NCBI RefSeq assembly: GCF_946222985.1
Contig: NZ_CAMIFY010000006.1
Coordinates: 1-64,000 of the forward strand
Source: an uncultured Corynebacterium sp.
GTDB lineage: Bacteria; Actinomycetota; Actinomycetes; Mycobacteriales; Mycobacteriaceae
DNA: 64,000 bases
Direction of reading: 5' to 3'
The notes under the pieces are model-generated. The model was not told the DNA's origin and did not search any database. It saw only the letters and a list, made by a program, of their open reading frames with translations. Each line of letters begins with the position of its first letter. Within the stretch, counting starts at the first letter, position 1. The position numbers were made by a program, and so were the translations under genes. Shown here piece after piece: positions 15,758 to 24,319 of the stretch.

Positions 15758-17272
15758 CTACTTCTGCTTCATGGAACCGGTCTCGAGGAAACGCTGGTGC
15801 CAGCCCAGGGCCTCCTTGAGATCGTGCGGGGTGTGCAGCGCGGACTGGCCGCCCTTCTCGGCGCGCTCGACGTACTCGGTCAGCGCGGCCTTGTAGTCGG
15901 GGTGGGCGCACTTGTCGATGACGACCTTCGCGCGCTGGCGCGGGCCCAGGCCGCGCAGGTCCGCCAGACCCTGCTCGGTGATCAGGACCATGGCGTCGTG
16001 CTCGGTGTGGTCGTGGTGCGAGACCATCGGCACGATGGCGGAGATGTCGCCGCCCTTGGCCGTCGACGGCGAGACGAACGTGGAGATGTAGGCGTTGCGG
16101 GTGAAGTCGCCCGAGCCGCCGATGCCGTTCATGATCTTCGTGCCCATGATGTGGGTCGAGTTCACGTTGCCGTAGATGTCGGCCTCGATGAGACCGTTGC
16201 AGGAGATCACGCCGAGTCGGCGGATGACCTCCGGGTTGTTCGACACGTCCTGCGGGCGCAGGACGATCTTCTTCGCGTAGTCCTCGGCCTTGTCGTTCAT
16301 GCGCTCGGCCGCCTCCGGCGACAGGGCGAACGACGTCGCCGACGCGACGGTCATGGTGCCCTTGTCGAGCAGCTCGACCATGCCGTCCTGGATGACCTCG
16401 GTGTAGGAGGTCAGGTTCTCGAAGTCCGAGTCCAGCAGGCCGGCGAGGACCGCGTTGGCGATGTTGCCGACGCCGGACTGCAGCGGCAGCAGGTTCTCGG
16501 GCAGACGACCCTGGGAAACCTCGTTCTCGAAGAAGTCGATGAGGTGGCCGGCGATGGCCTTCGAGTCGTCGTCCAACGGCTTGAACGGCGAGTTGCGGTC
16601 CGGAGCGTCGGTCTCGATGATCGCGACGACCTTGTTCGGATCGATCTGGATCGACGTCTCGCCGATGCGCTGGCCGGAGCCGATGATCGGGACGATCTGG
16701 CGGTTCGGCGGCAGGCCCGCGTTCCAGATGTCGTGCATGCCCTCCAGCCCCAGGGACTGCCAGGAGTTGACCTCGATGATGATCTTGTCCGCGGCCTTCA
16801 GGTACGACACGTTGTTGCCGACCGACGAGGTCGGGACCAGGCCACCGTTTTCGGTGATGCGGACGGCCTCGACGACGGCGACGTTGAGCTGGCCGAAGAA
16901 GCCCTCCTCGGTCTGCGGGCCCGAGTGGGACAGGTGCATGTCCGAGTAGGCGGAGGTGCCGTCGTTGATGGCCTTCCGCATGCTCGGATCGGACTGGTAC
17001 GGCATGCGCCAGGCGATGCCGCCCGACTCGGCCAGGGCGGCGTCCAACTCGGGGGCGGTGGAGGCGCCGGTGAGCACCTTCACGCGGAACTCCTCGCCGC
17101 GATCCTTGGCGTCGGTGATGCGCTTGGCCAGCGCGCCCGGAAGCTCCTTCGGGTAACCGGCGCCGGTGAAGCCGGAGAATCCGATCATGTCGCCCGGATT
17201 GATGAAGCCCGCGGCCTCGTCAGCGCTCATGACCTTGCCGCGCAAACCAGCGTGCGCGATGCGTTCCGACAT
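15758..17272 (-). CDS. actA: Acetyl-CoA hydrolase/CoA-transferase (succinyl-CoA:acetate CoA-transferase type)
   Basis: The enzyme belongs to the acetyl-CoA hydrolase/transferase family and closely resembles the C. glutamicum succinyl-CoA:acetate CoA-transferase (Cat/ActA) over its whole 504 residues. Shared segments include MSADEAAGFINPGD, GFSGFTGAGYPKELP, LSHSGPQTEEGFFGQLNVAV, SSVGNNVSYL, LQSGVGNIANAVLAGL, NGIGGSGDFTRN and the C-terminal DHTEHDAMVLITEQGLADL. It is expected to exchange CoA between succinyl-CoA and acetate (or propionate) in the cytoplasm. The ATG at 17272 follows GGAGGAAC; the frame is open to 17347 but that extension is not conserved. It is a single-gene unit. Confidence 0.9.
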   Translation of the reverse strand: MSERIAHAGLRGKVMSADEAAGFINPGDMIGFSGFTGAGYPKELPGALAKRITDAKDRGEEFRVKVLTGASTAPELDAALAESGGIAWRMPYQSDPSMRKAINDGTSAYSDMHLSHSGPQTEEGFFGQLNVAVVEAVRITENGGLVPTSSVGNNVSYLKAADKIIIEVNSWQSLGLEGMHDIWNAGLPPNRQIVPIIGSGQRIGETSIQIDPNKVVAIIETDAPDRNSPFKPLDDDSKAIAGHLIDFFENEVSQGRLPENLLPLQSGVGNIANAVLAGLLDSDFENLTSYTEVIQDGMVELLDKGTMTVASATSFALSPEAAERMNDKAEDYAKKIVLRPQDVSNNPEVIRRLGVISCNGLIEADIYGNVNSTHIMGTKIMNGIGGSGDFTRNAYISTFVSPSTAKGGDISAIVPMVSHHDHTEHDAMVLITEQGLADLRGLGPRQRAKVVIDKCAHPDYKAALTEYVERAEKGGQSALHTPHDLKEALGWHQRFLETGSMKQK

Positions 17273-17483
17273 TGTTCCTCCTGAATTGTGGATGTGCGTC
17301 GTCGTTGAACCGCCGACCCGTGTGACGGGGCGTCCCAGTTGAACCACCGGGTTAACGAACCTTCACTCGCATCGGTTTGTCGGCGAATCTACCATGCGAA
17401 CGGCGTACTCCAGAGTAGTCGCAGTTGAGGAGGTGTGACGAAGGGGGTCCCCGGCGGCTGATGCGTCACGAGTCACATCTCAC

Positions 17484-18611
17484 TCAACGACTTGCCAGCA
17501 GCGCCGACGTTTCCTCGTCCGTCAGCTGCGCCGCCCGGAACGCCGCCAGCGCCGCGTCGGCGTCGAAGTCGACGCCGATGAGCACCACCTCGTTGGACGG
17601 GGCGACGTCGGTCTGCGTCCACATCACCGCCGGCCGGATCGACAGGTTCGGCCCGGCCTGGCTCCACACGTGCGCGACCTCGAGACGATCGGCGAGCCAG
17701 CAGTGGCCCTTGGACCGCACCAGCCCGGTGGTCGACCGCAGGGCGGCGACGAGGCGGTCGCGATCGAACGGCCGGTCACCGCGGAACACGACCGAGGAAA
17801 TGCCGTACTCCTCGGTCTCTGGGGTATGGGGGTTGGCGATTTCTTCGGCGTACCCGTCGTACGTGGCGGCGGTCGCCTCGTCGTAAAGCCCCGCGTCGAG
17901 CACCACGCCCGCCCCGATCTCTCCGTCGGTGACGCGGAGGATGCGCGCGCGGGGATTCATGGCCCGCACCGCGTCCTCGGTGGCGCGCGCCACGGCCTCG
18001 TCGACGAGATCGGACTTGGTCACCAGGATCAGGTCCGCGAACTCGACCTGGTCGACGAGGAGATCCGACACCGTGCGCTCGTCGTCCGGCGTCGCCTGGC
18101 GATCCGCCGCCGACAGGGGAGTACCGGAGCGCAACATCGACAGGAACTGCGAGGCGTCGACGAGCGTGACCATCGTGTCGATCGGCGCGATGTCCGCCAA
18201 CCGCGTGCCGTCGTCGAATTCCCACTCGAAGGTCGCGGCGACCGGCATCGGCTCGGAGATGCCCGTCGACTCGATGACGATCTGGTCGTACCTGCCGGAC
18301 CGGGCGAGCTCGCCGACGCCGTCGACGAGGTCCTCGCGCAACGTGCAGCAGATGCAGCCGTTGGACAGCTCGACGAAGCGCTCCTCGCCGCGGGTGAGGT
18401 GCGAGCCGGCGGCGACGAGGTCGGCGTCGACGTTGACCTCGGAGAAGTCGTTGACGATCACCGCCAGGCGCCGGCCCGCGCGATTGGCGAGCAGATTGTT
18501 GAGCAGCGTGGTCTTGCCGGAGCCCAGGAATCCGGACAGGACGGTGACGGGGGTCGGGCGAGGGGACGTGGCCGGGGGCACCCCGGAGGCGGAATGGGTC
18601 ATGCGGGCCAT
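17484..18611 (-). CDS. COG0523 family GTPase, putative zinc/metal chaperone (CobW C-terminal domain)
   Basis: COG0523 proteins are G3E GTPases that insert or deliver metal ions. The P-loop GFLGSGKTTLLNNLL is at about residues 27-41, the family metal motif CxCC is present as NGCICCTLREDL, and further GTPase elements IVIESTGISEP and ILVTKSDLVDE follow. A C-terminal CobW_C domain (VVFRGDRPFDRDRLVAAL, then KGHCWLADR) completes the 375 residues. The start could be 18611 or the ATG at 18602. A Zur-like box lies 10-28 bases upstream of 18611, supporting a role in zinc shortage. The gene is divergent from the peptide ABC operon. Confidence 0.85.
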   Translation of the reverse strand: MARMTHSASGVPPATSPRPTPVTVLSGFLGSGKTTLLNNLLANRAGRRLAVIVNDFSEVNVDADLVAAGSHLTRGEERFVELSNGCICCTLREDLVDGVGELARSGRYDQIVIESTGISEPMPVAATFEWEFDDGTRLADIAPIDTMVTLVDASQFLSMLRSGTPLSAADRQATPDDERTVSDLLVDQVEFADLILVTKSDLVDEAVARATEDAVRAMNPRARILRVTDGEIGAGVVLDAGLYDEATAATYDGYAEEIANPHTPETEEYGISSVVFRGDRPFDRDRLVAALRSTTGLVRSKGHCWLADRLEVAHVWSQAGPNLSIRPAVMWTQTDVAPSNEVVLIGVDFDADAALAAFRAAQLTDEETSALLASR

Positions 18612-18620
18612 GGTCGCTTA

Positions 18621-18639
18621 AATGAAAACCAATTGCAAC
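18621..18639 (-). promoter_or_regulatory. Zur-like box before the COG0523 gene
   Basis: AATGAAAACCAATTGCAAC (plus-strand reading) retains the left arm of the mycobacterial-type Zur palindrome (AATGAAAAnCATTTTCATT) and part of the right arm, about 14 of 19 positions by my own alignment from memory. Its position just upstream of the start fits repression by zinc-bound Zur. Confidence 0.5.
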
Positions 18640-18721
18640 AGGGCGCAAAGTCGGTGCTGAGTGGCTTGCGACTGAATACGAGCTGAACGCAAGGTTGACT
18701 CGCCGAATGAAGTGGGTCACA

Positions 18722-18753
18722 AAGTTAACCGGAATGGCCTAACTTGTTACTAA
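18722..18753 (+). promoter_or_regulatory. Promoter of the peptide ABC operon with an inverted repeat
   Basis: TTAACC (18725-18730), 17 bases, then TACTAA (18748-18753) form a promoter. AAGTTA (18722-18727) and TAACTT (18740-18745) are a perfect inverted repeat with 12 bases between, overlapping the -35, so they could be an operator. The leader of about 135 bases holds a small hairpin, CCGGGG-cacaa-CCCCGG, just before the ribosome site. Confidence 0.45.
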
Positions 18754-18894
18754 GGGTTTACACAGGCGAGCCCCGTGTACCTCTTCCGTTCCATAGCCTC
18801 ACATGCGTTGGTTGATCCGGAGCCCGACAACACGGCCATCGGATCGCCTCCCACAAGACCGGGGCACAACCCCGGCCCGAAGAAAGGCAGAAAC

Positions 18895-20520
18895 ATGAAG
18901 TCACCCACGAAGGCGATCATCGCCGGGCTCACCGCTGCCGCGGCGAGCGCGGCGATGGTGGCGTGCAGCTCCGATGACGGATCCGGCGGAGGCGGCGACG
19001 GCACCGCCGCCATCAACGCGTACGGCTGCGAGCCGCAGTCCCCGCTGCTGACCACCGACACCAACGAAGCCTGCGGCGGCAACATCATCGACTCGCTGTA
19101 CACCGGCCTGGTGACCTACACGGTCGACGGTGACACGGAAATGGCCGTGGCCGAGTCGATCGAAGCCAACGACGACGCCACCGAGTACACCATCAAGCTC
19201 AAGGACGACTGGACCTTCACCAACGGCGAACCGGTCATCGCGGACTCCTTCATCGACGCCTGGAACTACGGCGCCGCCTCGAAGAACGCGCAGAAGCAGC
19301 AGTACTTCTTCGAGAACATCGAGGGCTACGAAGAGGTCGCCGCCGAGGGCGCCGACGCCGACGAGATGTCCGGCCTGGAGAAGGTCTCGGACACCGAGTT
19401 CAAGGTGAAGCTGAACAACCCGGAGGCGTCGTTCCCGATGCGCCTGGGATACTCCACCTACGCTCCGTGGCCCAAGGCCGCCTTCGAGGACGTCGAGGCC
19501 TACGGCCAGGCGCCCATCGGCAACGGCCCGTACAAGCTCGCCTCCGACGACGCGTGGGAGCACAACGTCGGCCTGAACACCGTCGCGGTCGAGGACTACC
19601 CCGGTGGCCCGATCGAAAACGGCGGCGTGAACTTCGTGTTCTACCAGAACCTCGACACCGCCTACGCCGACCTGCAGTCCGGCCGCCTCGACGTGCTGGA
19701 CACCATGCCCACCGCGTCGCTGTCGAACTACCAGAACGACTTCCCGGACTCGAACGCCTCGAAGCCGAAGATGGTTTCCCAGACGTTCGTCATCCCCCAG
19801 TACCTCGAGCACTTCGGTGACGACGAGGAAGGCAAGCTGCGTCGTCAGGCGATCTCCCTGGCCTTCGACCGCCAGCTGATCGTCGACACCATCTACTCCG
19901 GCGCCGCCGAACCGGCCGTCGACTTCGTCGTGCCCACCCTGGCCGGCCTGGAGTCCCCGGATTCCTCCGAGACCATCGACTACGACCCCGAGCGCGCCAA
20001 GGAACTCTGGGCGCAGGCCGACGAGATCGCCCCGTGGTCCGGCACCTTCGAAATCGCCTACAACGCCGACGGCGACCACCAGCCGTGGGTCGAGGCCGTG
20101 ACCAACGGCATCGCCGACACCCTCGGCATCGAGGCCGCCGGCAAGGCGTACCCGCTGTTCAAGGGCCTGCGCGATGACGTCACCAGCGAGTCGGTCGACT
20201 CCGCGTTCCGCTCCGGCTGGCAGGCCGACTACCCGTCGGCCGCCAACTTCCTCGAGCCGCAGTACATGACCACCGGCGCCTCGAACGACGGCAACTACTC
20301 CAACGAGGAGTTCGACCGCCTGCTCTCCGAGGCCGCCGCCGAAACCGACGAAGCCAAGGCCAACGAGCTGTACAAGCAGGCCCAGGAAATCCTCGTCGAC
20401 GAGCTGCCCGCCATCCCGATGTGGGTGCCCAAGGCCGCCTACGCCTGGAACCCCGAAGTCTCCGGCGTCGACATGATGTGGAACGGCACGTTTGATTTCG
20501 CGCCCATGAAGAAGGGCTGA
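18895..20520 (+). CDS. Oligopeptide/dipeptide ABC transporter substrate-binding lipoprotein (family 5)
   Basis: This is the extracellular solute-binding protein of an Opp/Dpp-type importer. The N-terminus is a lipoprotein signal with lipobox MVAC before SSDDGSGGG. The mature part has family-5 features: IIDSLYTGLVTY near residue 63, the family signature-like AVAESIEANDDATEYTIKL, APIGNGPYKL and a C-terminal YKQAQEILVDELPAIPMW. The protein has 541 residues. The ATG at 18895 is chosen because AAAGGCAG precedes it and the signal peptide begins there. Peptide, opine or metal-chelate cargo cannot be distinguished from the sequence. It heads a four-gene operon. Confidence 0.9.
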   Translation: MKSPTKAIIAGLTAAAASAAMVACSSDDGSGGGGDGTAAINAYGCEPQSPLLTTDTNEACGGNIIDSLYTGLVTYTVDGDTEMAVAESIEANDDATEYTIKLKDDWTFTNGEPVIADSFIDAWNYGAASKNAQKQQYFFENIEGYEEVAAEGADADEMSGLEKVSDTEFKVKLNNPEASFPMRLGYSTYAPWPKAAFEDVEAYGQAPIGNGPYKLASDDAWEHNVGLNTVAVEDYPGGPIENGGVNFVFYQNLDTAYADLQSGRLDVLDTMPTASLSNYQNDFPDSNASKPKMVSQTFVIPQYLEHFGDDEEGKLRRQAISLAFDRQLIVDTIYSGAAEPAVDFVVPTLAGLESPDSSETIDYDPERAKELWAQADEIAPWSGTFEIAYNADGDHQPWVEAVTNGIADTLGIEAAGKAYPLFKGLRDDVTSESVDSAFRSGWQADYPSAANFLEPQYMTTGASNDGNYSNEEFDRLLSEAAAETDEAKANELYKQAQEILVDELPAIPMWVPKAAYAWNPEVSGVDMMWNGTFDFAPMKKG

Positions 20521-20525
20521 TTCGA

Positions 20526-21452
20526 GTGCCGTGGTACATCGGCAAGCGGCTGCTCCAGATGATCCCGGTGTTTTTCGGGGCCACCTTCCTGATCTACGCG
20601 ATGGTGTTCCTGACCCCGGGCGACCCGATCCAGGCGTTGGCGGGCGACAAGCCCCTCACGCCGGCGGTCGAGTCGGAGCTCCGCGAGCGCTACAACCTGG
20701 ATAAACCGTTCCTCGTGCAGTACCTCATGTACGTCGGCGGGATCTTCCAGTTCGATTTCGGCCAGACGTTCTCCGGCCGGCCGGTCACCGACGTCCTCGC
20801 CGACGCGTTCCCCGTCACGATCAAGCTGGCGCTGATGGCGCTGGTCATCGAGACGGTGTTCGGCATCGGCTTCGGCGTCGTCGCCGGTCTGCGCAAGGGC
20901 GGTTGGTTCGACTCCACCGTGCTGGTGGTGTCGCTGTTCATCATCGCCGTGCCGATCTTCGTCATCGGTTTCGTCGCCCAGTTCCTCTTCGGCATCAAGT
21001 GGGCGGTGGTGCCGCCCACGGTGGGCGGCAACGCCGACTTCATGGACTTGATAATGCCGGCGACGGTGCTGGGGTTGGTGTCCTTCGCCTACGTGCTGCG
21101 GCTGACGAGATCGTCGGTCGCGGAAGCGGTGGGGTCGGACTTCGTCCGCACCGCCTACGCCCGCGGCATGTCCCGCCGCGAGGTCGTCGGCTCGCACGTG
21201 CTGCGCAATTCGCTGATTCCGGTCGTGACGTTCATCGGCGCCGATCTCGCGGCGCTGATGGGCGGCGCGATCGTCACCGAGGGCATCTTCAACATCCCCG
21301 GCGTCGGCGGGTTGATCTTCCGGTCCGTGACCATCGGTGAAACGCCGACGGTGGTCAGCGTGGTCACCGTGCTGGTGATCATCTACATGGTGGCCAACCT
21401 GCTCATCGACCTTCTGTACGCCGCACTCGACCCGAGGATCCGATATGCCTGA
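20526..21452 (+). CDS. Peptide ABC transporter permease (DppB/OppB type)
   Basis: This is the first membrane subunit of the peptide importer. The start MPWYIGKRLLQMIPVFFGAT is typical of DppB. The first helix is followed by the conserved extracytoplasmic region LTPGDPIQALAGDKPLTP, and the ATPase-contact EAA loop reads YARGMSRREVVGSHVLRNSL. It has 308 residues and about six helices. The GTG start lies five bases after the stop of the binding-protein gene; the next permease overlaps it by eight bases. Confidence 0.92.
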   Translation: MPWYIGKRLLQMIPVFFGATFLIYAMVFLTPGDPIQALAGDKPLTPAVESELRERYNLDKPFLVQYLMYVGGIFQFDFGQTFSGRPVTDVLADAFPVTIKLALMALVIETVFGIGFGVVAGLRKGGWFDSTVLVVSLFIIAVPIFVIGFVAQFLFGIKWAVVPPTVGGNADFMDLIMPATVLGLVSFAYVLRLTRSSVAEAVGSDFVRTAYARGMSRREVVGSHVLRNSLIPVVTFIGADLAALMGGAIVTEGIFNIPGVGGLIFRSVTIGETPTVVSVVTVLVIIYMVANLLIDLLYAALDPRIRYA

Positions 21453-22437
21453 TCCAAGAAACGTTCCCGCGGCCACCGGTTCCACGGGCACCGATGCGGT
21501 GCCCGGCGACCTGCGGCTGCAGCGCGGGCACGCGCCCGTCGCGACCGAGGACGTGCTCACCCGCGACCAGAAGCTCCCCGACACCGTGCCCCTGGGCATG
21601 TGGGGGGAGGCGTGGCGCCGCATGCGCCGTCGTCCGCTGTTCTGGGTATCCGTGGCGATTCTCGCGCTGGTCACCGTCGTCGCGCTGTTCCCCGGGCTGT
21701 TCACGTCCGTGGATCCGCGCGCGGCCGATCTCCGCAACTCGCTGGGCGAACCCACCGACGGGCATCCCTTCGGGTTCACCCAGCAGGGTTACGACGTCTA
21801 CTCGCGCGTCATCTACGGTGCCCGCCCGTCGGTCATCGTCGGCGTGTGCGTGACGTTGCTGGTGACGGTGATCGGCGTCCTCGTCGGCGCCACGGCCGGA
21901 TGGATCGGCGGTTTCTTCGATTCCTTCCTGTCGCGCATCACCGACATCTTCTTCGCCATCCCGCTGCTGCTCGCCGGCATCGTCCTGATGCAGGTGTTCC
22001 CGCGGCGCGACGTGATGACGGTGACGCTGGTCCTGGCGCTGTTCGGCTGGCCGTCGATGGCGCGCGTCGTGCGATCGGCCGTGCTCGCGGTGAAGAACAA
22101 CGAGTACGTGGCCGCATCGCGCGCGCTGGGCCTGTCCAGCGGGCGCATCCTGATCCGCCACGTCCTGCCCAACTGCCTGGCGCCGATCATCGTCATGGCG
22201 ACGACGTCGCTGGGCATCTACATCGTGGCCGAGGCGACCCTGTCCTACCTGGGCATCGGCCTGCCTCCGACAGAAGTGAGCTGGGGCAACGACATCTCCG
22301 TCGCCCAGAACACCCTGCGGCAGTCGCCCGCGACGCTGTTCTACCCGGCCGGCGCACTGGCCGTGACCGTCCTGGGCTTCATCTTGCTCGGTGACGTGGT
22401 CAAGGACGCGCTCGACCCGAAGGAGAGGAAGAAGTGA
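21445..22437 (+). CDS. Peptide ABC transporter permease (DppC/OppC type)
   Basis: This is the second membrane subunit. A hydrophilic N-terminal extension of about 50 residues precedes the first helix. DppC features include GFTQQGYDVYSRVIYGAR, the EAA loop ASRALGLSSGRILIRHVLPN and the C-terminal ATLSYLGIGLPPTEVSWGND. It has 330 residues. It overlaps the upstream permease by eight bases, and the ATPase gene begins inside its stop codon (GTGA). Confidence 0.92.
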   Translation: MPDPRNVPAATGSTGTDAVPGDLRLQRGHAPVATEDVLTRDQKLPDTVPLGMWGEAWRRMRRRPLFWVSVAILALVTVVALFPGLFTSVDPRAADLRNSLGEPTDGHPFGFTQQGYDVYSRVIYGARPSVIVGVCVTLLVTVIGVLVGATAGWIGGFFDSFLSRITDIFFAIPLLLAGIVLMQVFPRRDVMTVTLVLALFGWPSMARVVRSAVLAVKNNEYVAASRALGLSSGRILIRHVLPNCLAPIIVMATTSLGIYIVAEATLSYLGIGLPPTEVSWGNDISVAQNTLRQSPATLFYPAGALAVTVLGFILLGDVVKDALDPKERKK

Positions 22438-24248
22438 CGGACAATCCCGCTCACGCGAACGCGGAACCCGGACGCGCGGAACCCGCCGGGTCCAACCCCG
22501 CGCGTCCGGAATCGCCGGTGCTGTCCCTGCGGGGCGTCGACATCGCCTTCGGCGGCAAGAAGAACCCGTCGCCGACGGTGTTCGACGTCGACCTGGACAT
22601 CTACCCGGGCGAGACGGTCGCCATCGTCGGCGAGTCCGGTTCGGGCAAGTCGACGCTGGCGCATTCGATCATCGGGCTGCTGCCCGGCGGCGGCCACGTC
22701 ACCGGCGGCACTATCACCTTCGACGGAGAGGACATCACCCACGCGGGCAACCGCCGGATGACGGCCTTGCGCGGCGCGGAGATCGGCCTGGTTCCCCAGG
22801 ATCCGATGTCGAACCTCAATCCCGTGTGGAAGGTCGGCCATCAGATCAAGGAGTCGTTGCGCGCCAACGGCATCGCCTCCGGATCCAAGGCCCATGCCCG
22901 GGCCATCGAGTTGCTGGAGGAGGCGGGGCTGCCGGACGCCGAACGGCGCATCGACCAGTACCCGCACGAGTACTCCGGCGGCATGCGCCAACGCGCGCTG
23001 ATCGCCATCGGATTGTCGGCGCGGCCGAAGTTGCTCATCGCCGATGAGCCGACGTCGGCGCTCGACGTGACGGTGCAGCGGCAGATCCTCGACCACCTCG
23101 ACGGATTGACCCGCGAGCTCGGCACGTCGGTGCTGCTGATCACGCACGATCTGGGGCTGGCCGCCGAGCGGGCCTCGCGGATCATCGTGATGAGCCAGGG
23201 CCACGTCGTGGAATGGGGCCCGGCGCTGGAGATCCTCCAGGATCCCCGGCACGAGTACACCAAGCGTCTGGTGTCGTCGGCTCCGTCGCTGCGGGCCCGC
23301 CGCGACGACGTCCTCGACCGCCGGGCCGAGGTTCGCGACGAGGCGCGCGAGCACGCGGCAGAACCGTCGACCGAGCCGGCGGGCGCCACCGCCGTCACGG
23401 CGGCGGGATCCGGTGATGGCGCGAGCGGCGACGTCCCGATCCTCGAGGTGCGGAACCTGACGAAGGTGTTCGACGTCCCCGGCGCCAAGCCGTGGAAGAA
23501 GGACAAGTTCACGGCGGTCGACGACGTGTCGTTCGCCATGCCCCGCGGCACCACCACCGCCATCGTCGGCGAGTCCGGTTCGGGCAAATCGACGGTCGCG
23601 CAGATGGTGCTGGGCCTGCTGGAACCGACGTCGGGTTCGGCGTCGTTCGACGGCGTCGACGTCGTCGATCGGTGCCGCAAGCGCGGCGGCGAGGGCGGGG
23701 AGCTGGATTTCCGGCGCCGCGTCCAGCCGATCTTCCAGAACCCCTACGGGTCCCTCGATCCGATGTATTCGGTGTACAACACCATCGCGGAGCCTTTGCG
23801 CATCCACGGCATCGGCGACGAGAAGTCCCGTCAGGTCCGGGTCAACGAGTTGCTCGACCGAGTGTCGATTCCGCGTCCGATGGCGCATCGCTACCCGGCG
23901 GAGTTGTCCGGTGGTCAGCGCCAGCGCGTGGCCATCGCCCGCGCTCTGGCGCTCGATCCCGAATTGGTCGTGTGCGACGAGGCGGTCAGCGCCCTCGACG
24001 TGCTCGTGCAGTCCCAGATCCTCGACCTGCTCAATTCGCTGCAGGCCGAACTGGGGTTGTCGTACCTGTTCATCACCCACGACCTGGCGGTGGTCAAGCA
24101 GATCGCCGATCAGGTGCTGGTGATGGAGAAGGGCCGCATCGTCGAAACCGGCCGCACCGACGAGTTGTTCGAGAATCCGACGCAGGATTACACGCGTCGC
24201 CTCATCGATTCGATTCCGGGCGGCAGCATCGAACTGCACGCCGGTTAG
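22434..24248 (+). CDS. Fused peptide ABC transporter ATPase (DppD-DppF type, two ATPase domains)
   Basis: One 604-residue polypeptide carries both ATPase domains of a Dpp/Opp importer. Domain 1 (about residues 20-285) has Walker A GESGSGKSTLAHS, signature YSGGMRQRALIA and Walker B LLIADEPTSALD. Domain 2 (about 335-600) has GESGSGKSTVAQM, LSGGQRQRVAIA and LVVCDEAVSALD. Each ends with the oligopeptide-type C-terminal region (DPRHEYTKRLVSSAP and NPTQDYTRRLIDSIPGG). An acidic, alanine-rich linker of about 40 residues joins them. The GTG start overlaps the dppC-type stop as GTGA. A strong terminator follows. Confidence 0.93.
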   Translation: MTDNPAHANAEPGRAEPAGSNPARPESPVLSLRGVDIAFGGKKNPSPTVFDVDLDIYPGETVAIVGESGSGKSTLAHSIIGLLPGGGHVTGGTITFDGEDITHAGNRRMTALRGAEIGLVPQDPMSNLNPVWKVGHQIKESLRANGIASGSKAHARAIELLEEAGLPDAERRIDQYPHEYSGGMRQRALIAIGLSARPKLLIADEPTSALDVTVQRQILDHLDGLTRELGTSVLLITHDLGLAAERASRIIVMSQGHVVEWGPALEILQDPRHEYTKRLVSSAPSLRARRDDVLDRRAEVRDEAREHAAEPSTEPAGATAVTAAGSGDGASGDVPILEVRNLTKVFDVPGAKPWKKDKFTAVDDVSFAMPRGTTTAIVGESGSGKSTVAQMVLGLLEPTSGSASFDGVDVVDRCRKRGGEGGELDFRRRVQPIFQNPYGSLDPMYSVYNTIAEPLRIHGIGDEKSRQVRVNELLDRVSIPRPMAHRYPAELSGGQRQRVAIARALALDPELVVCDEAVSALDVLVQSQILDLLNSLQAELGLSYLFITHDLAVVKQIADQVLVMEKGRIVETGRTDELFENPTQDYTRRLIDSIPGGSIELHAG

Positions 24249-24274
24249 TTCCACCGCTTTTCCGCTTGACGACG

Positions 24275-24307
24275 CCCCGTCCCCGACCTTCCCGGTCGGG
24301 GGCGGGG
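24275..24307 (+). terminator. Terminator after the peptide ABC operon
   Basis: A 14-bp stem with one G-T pair (24275-24288 with 24294-24307) is followed by TTTCGTCG. ACGACG just before it can extend the stem with the downstream CGTCGT. Confidence 0.85.
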
Positions 24308-24319
24308 TTTCGTCGTGGC

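Noticed and set aside
17425..17886. A 153-codon plus-strand frame overlapping the 3' end of the COG0523 gene
   Set aside because: Ser/Arg-rich translation without motifs, antisense to the conserved CobW C-terminal domain.
22629..23593. A near-identical DNA stretch of about 25 bases (GGCGAGTCCGGTTCGGGCAA) repeated at about 22629 and 23569
   Set aside because: Both copies encode the Walker A loops of the two fused ATPase domains; the repeat is protein-driven, not a mobile or recombination site.
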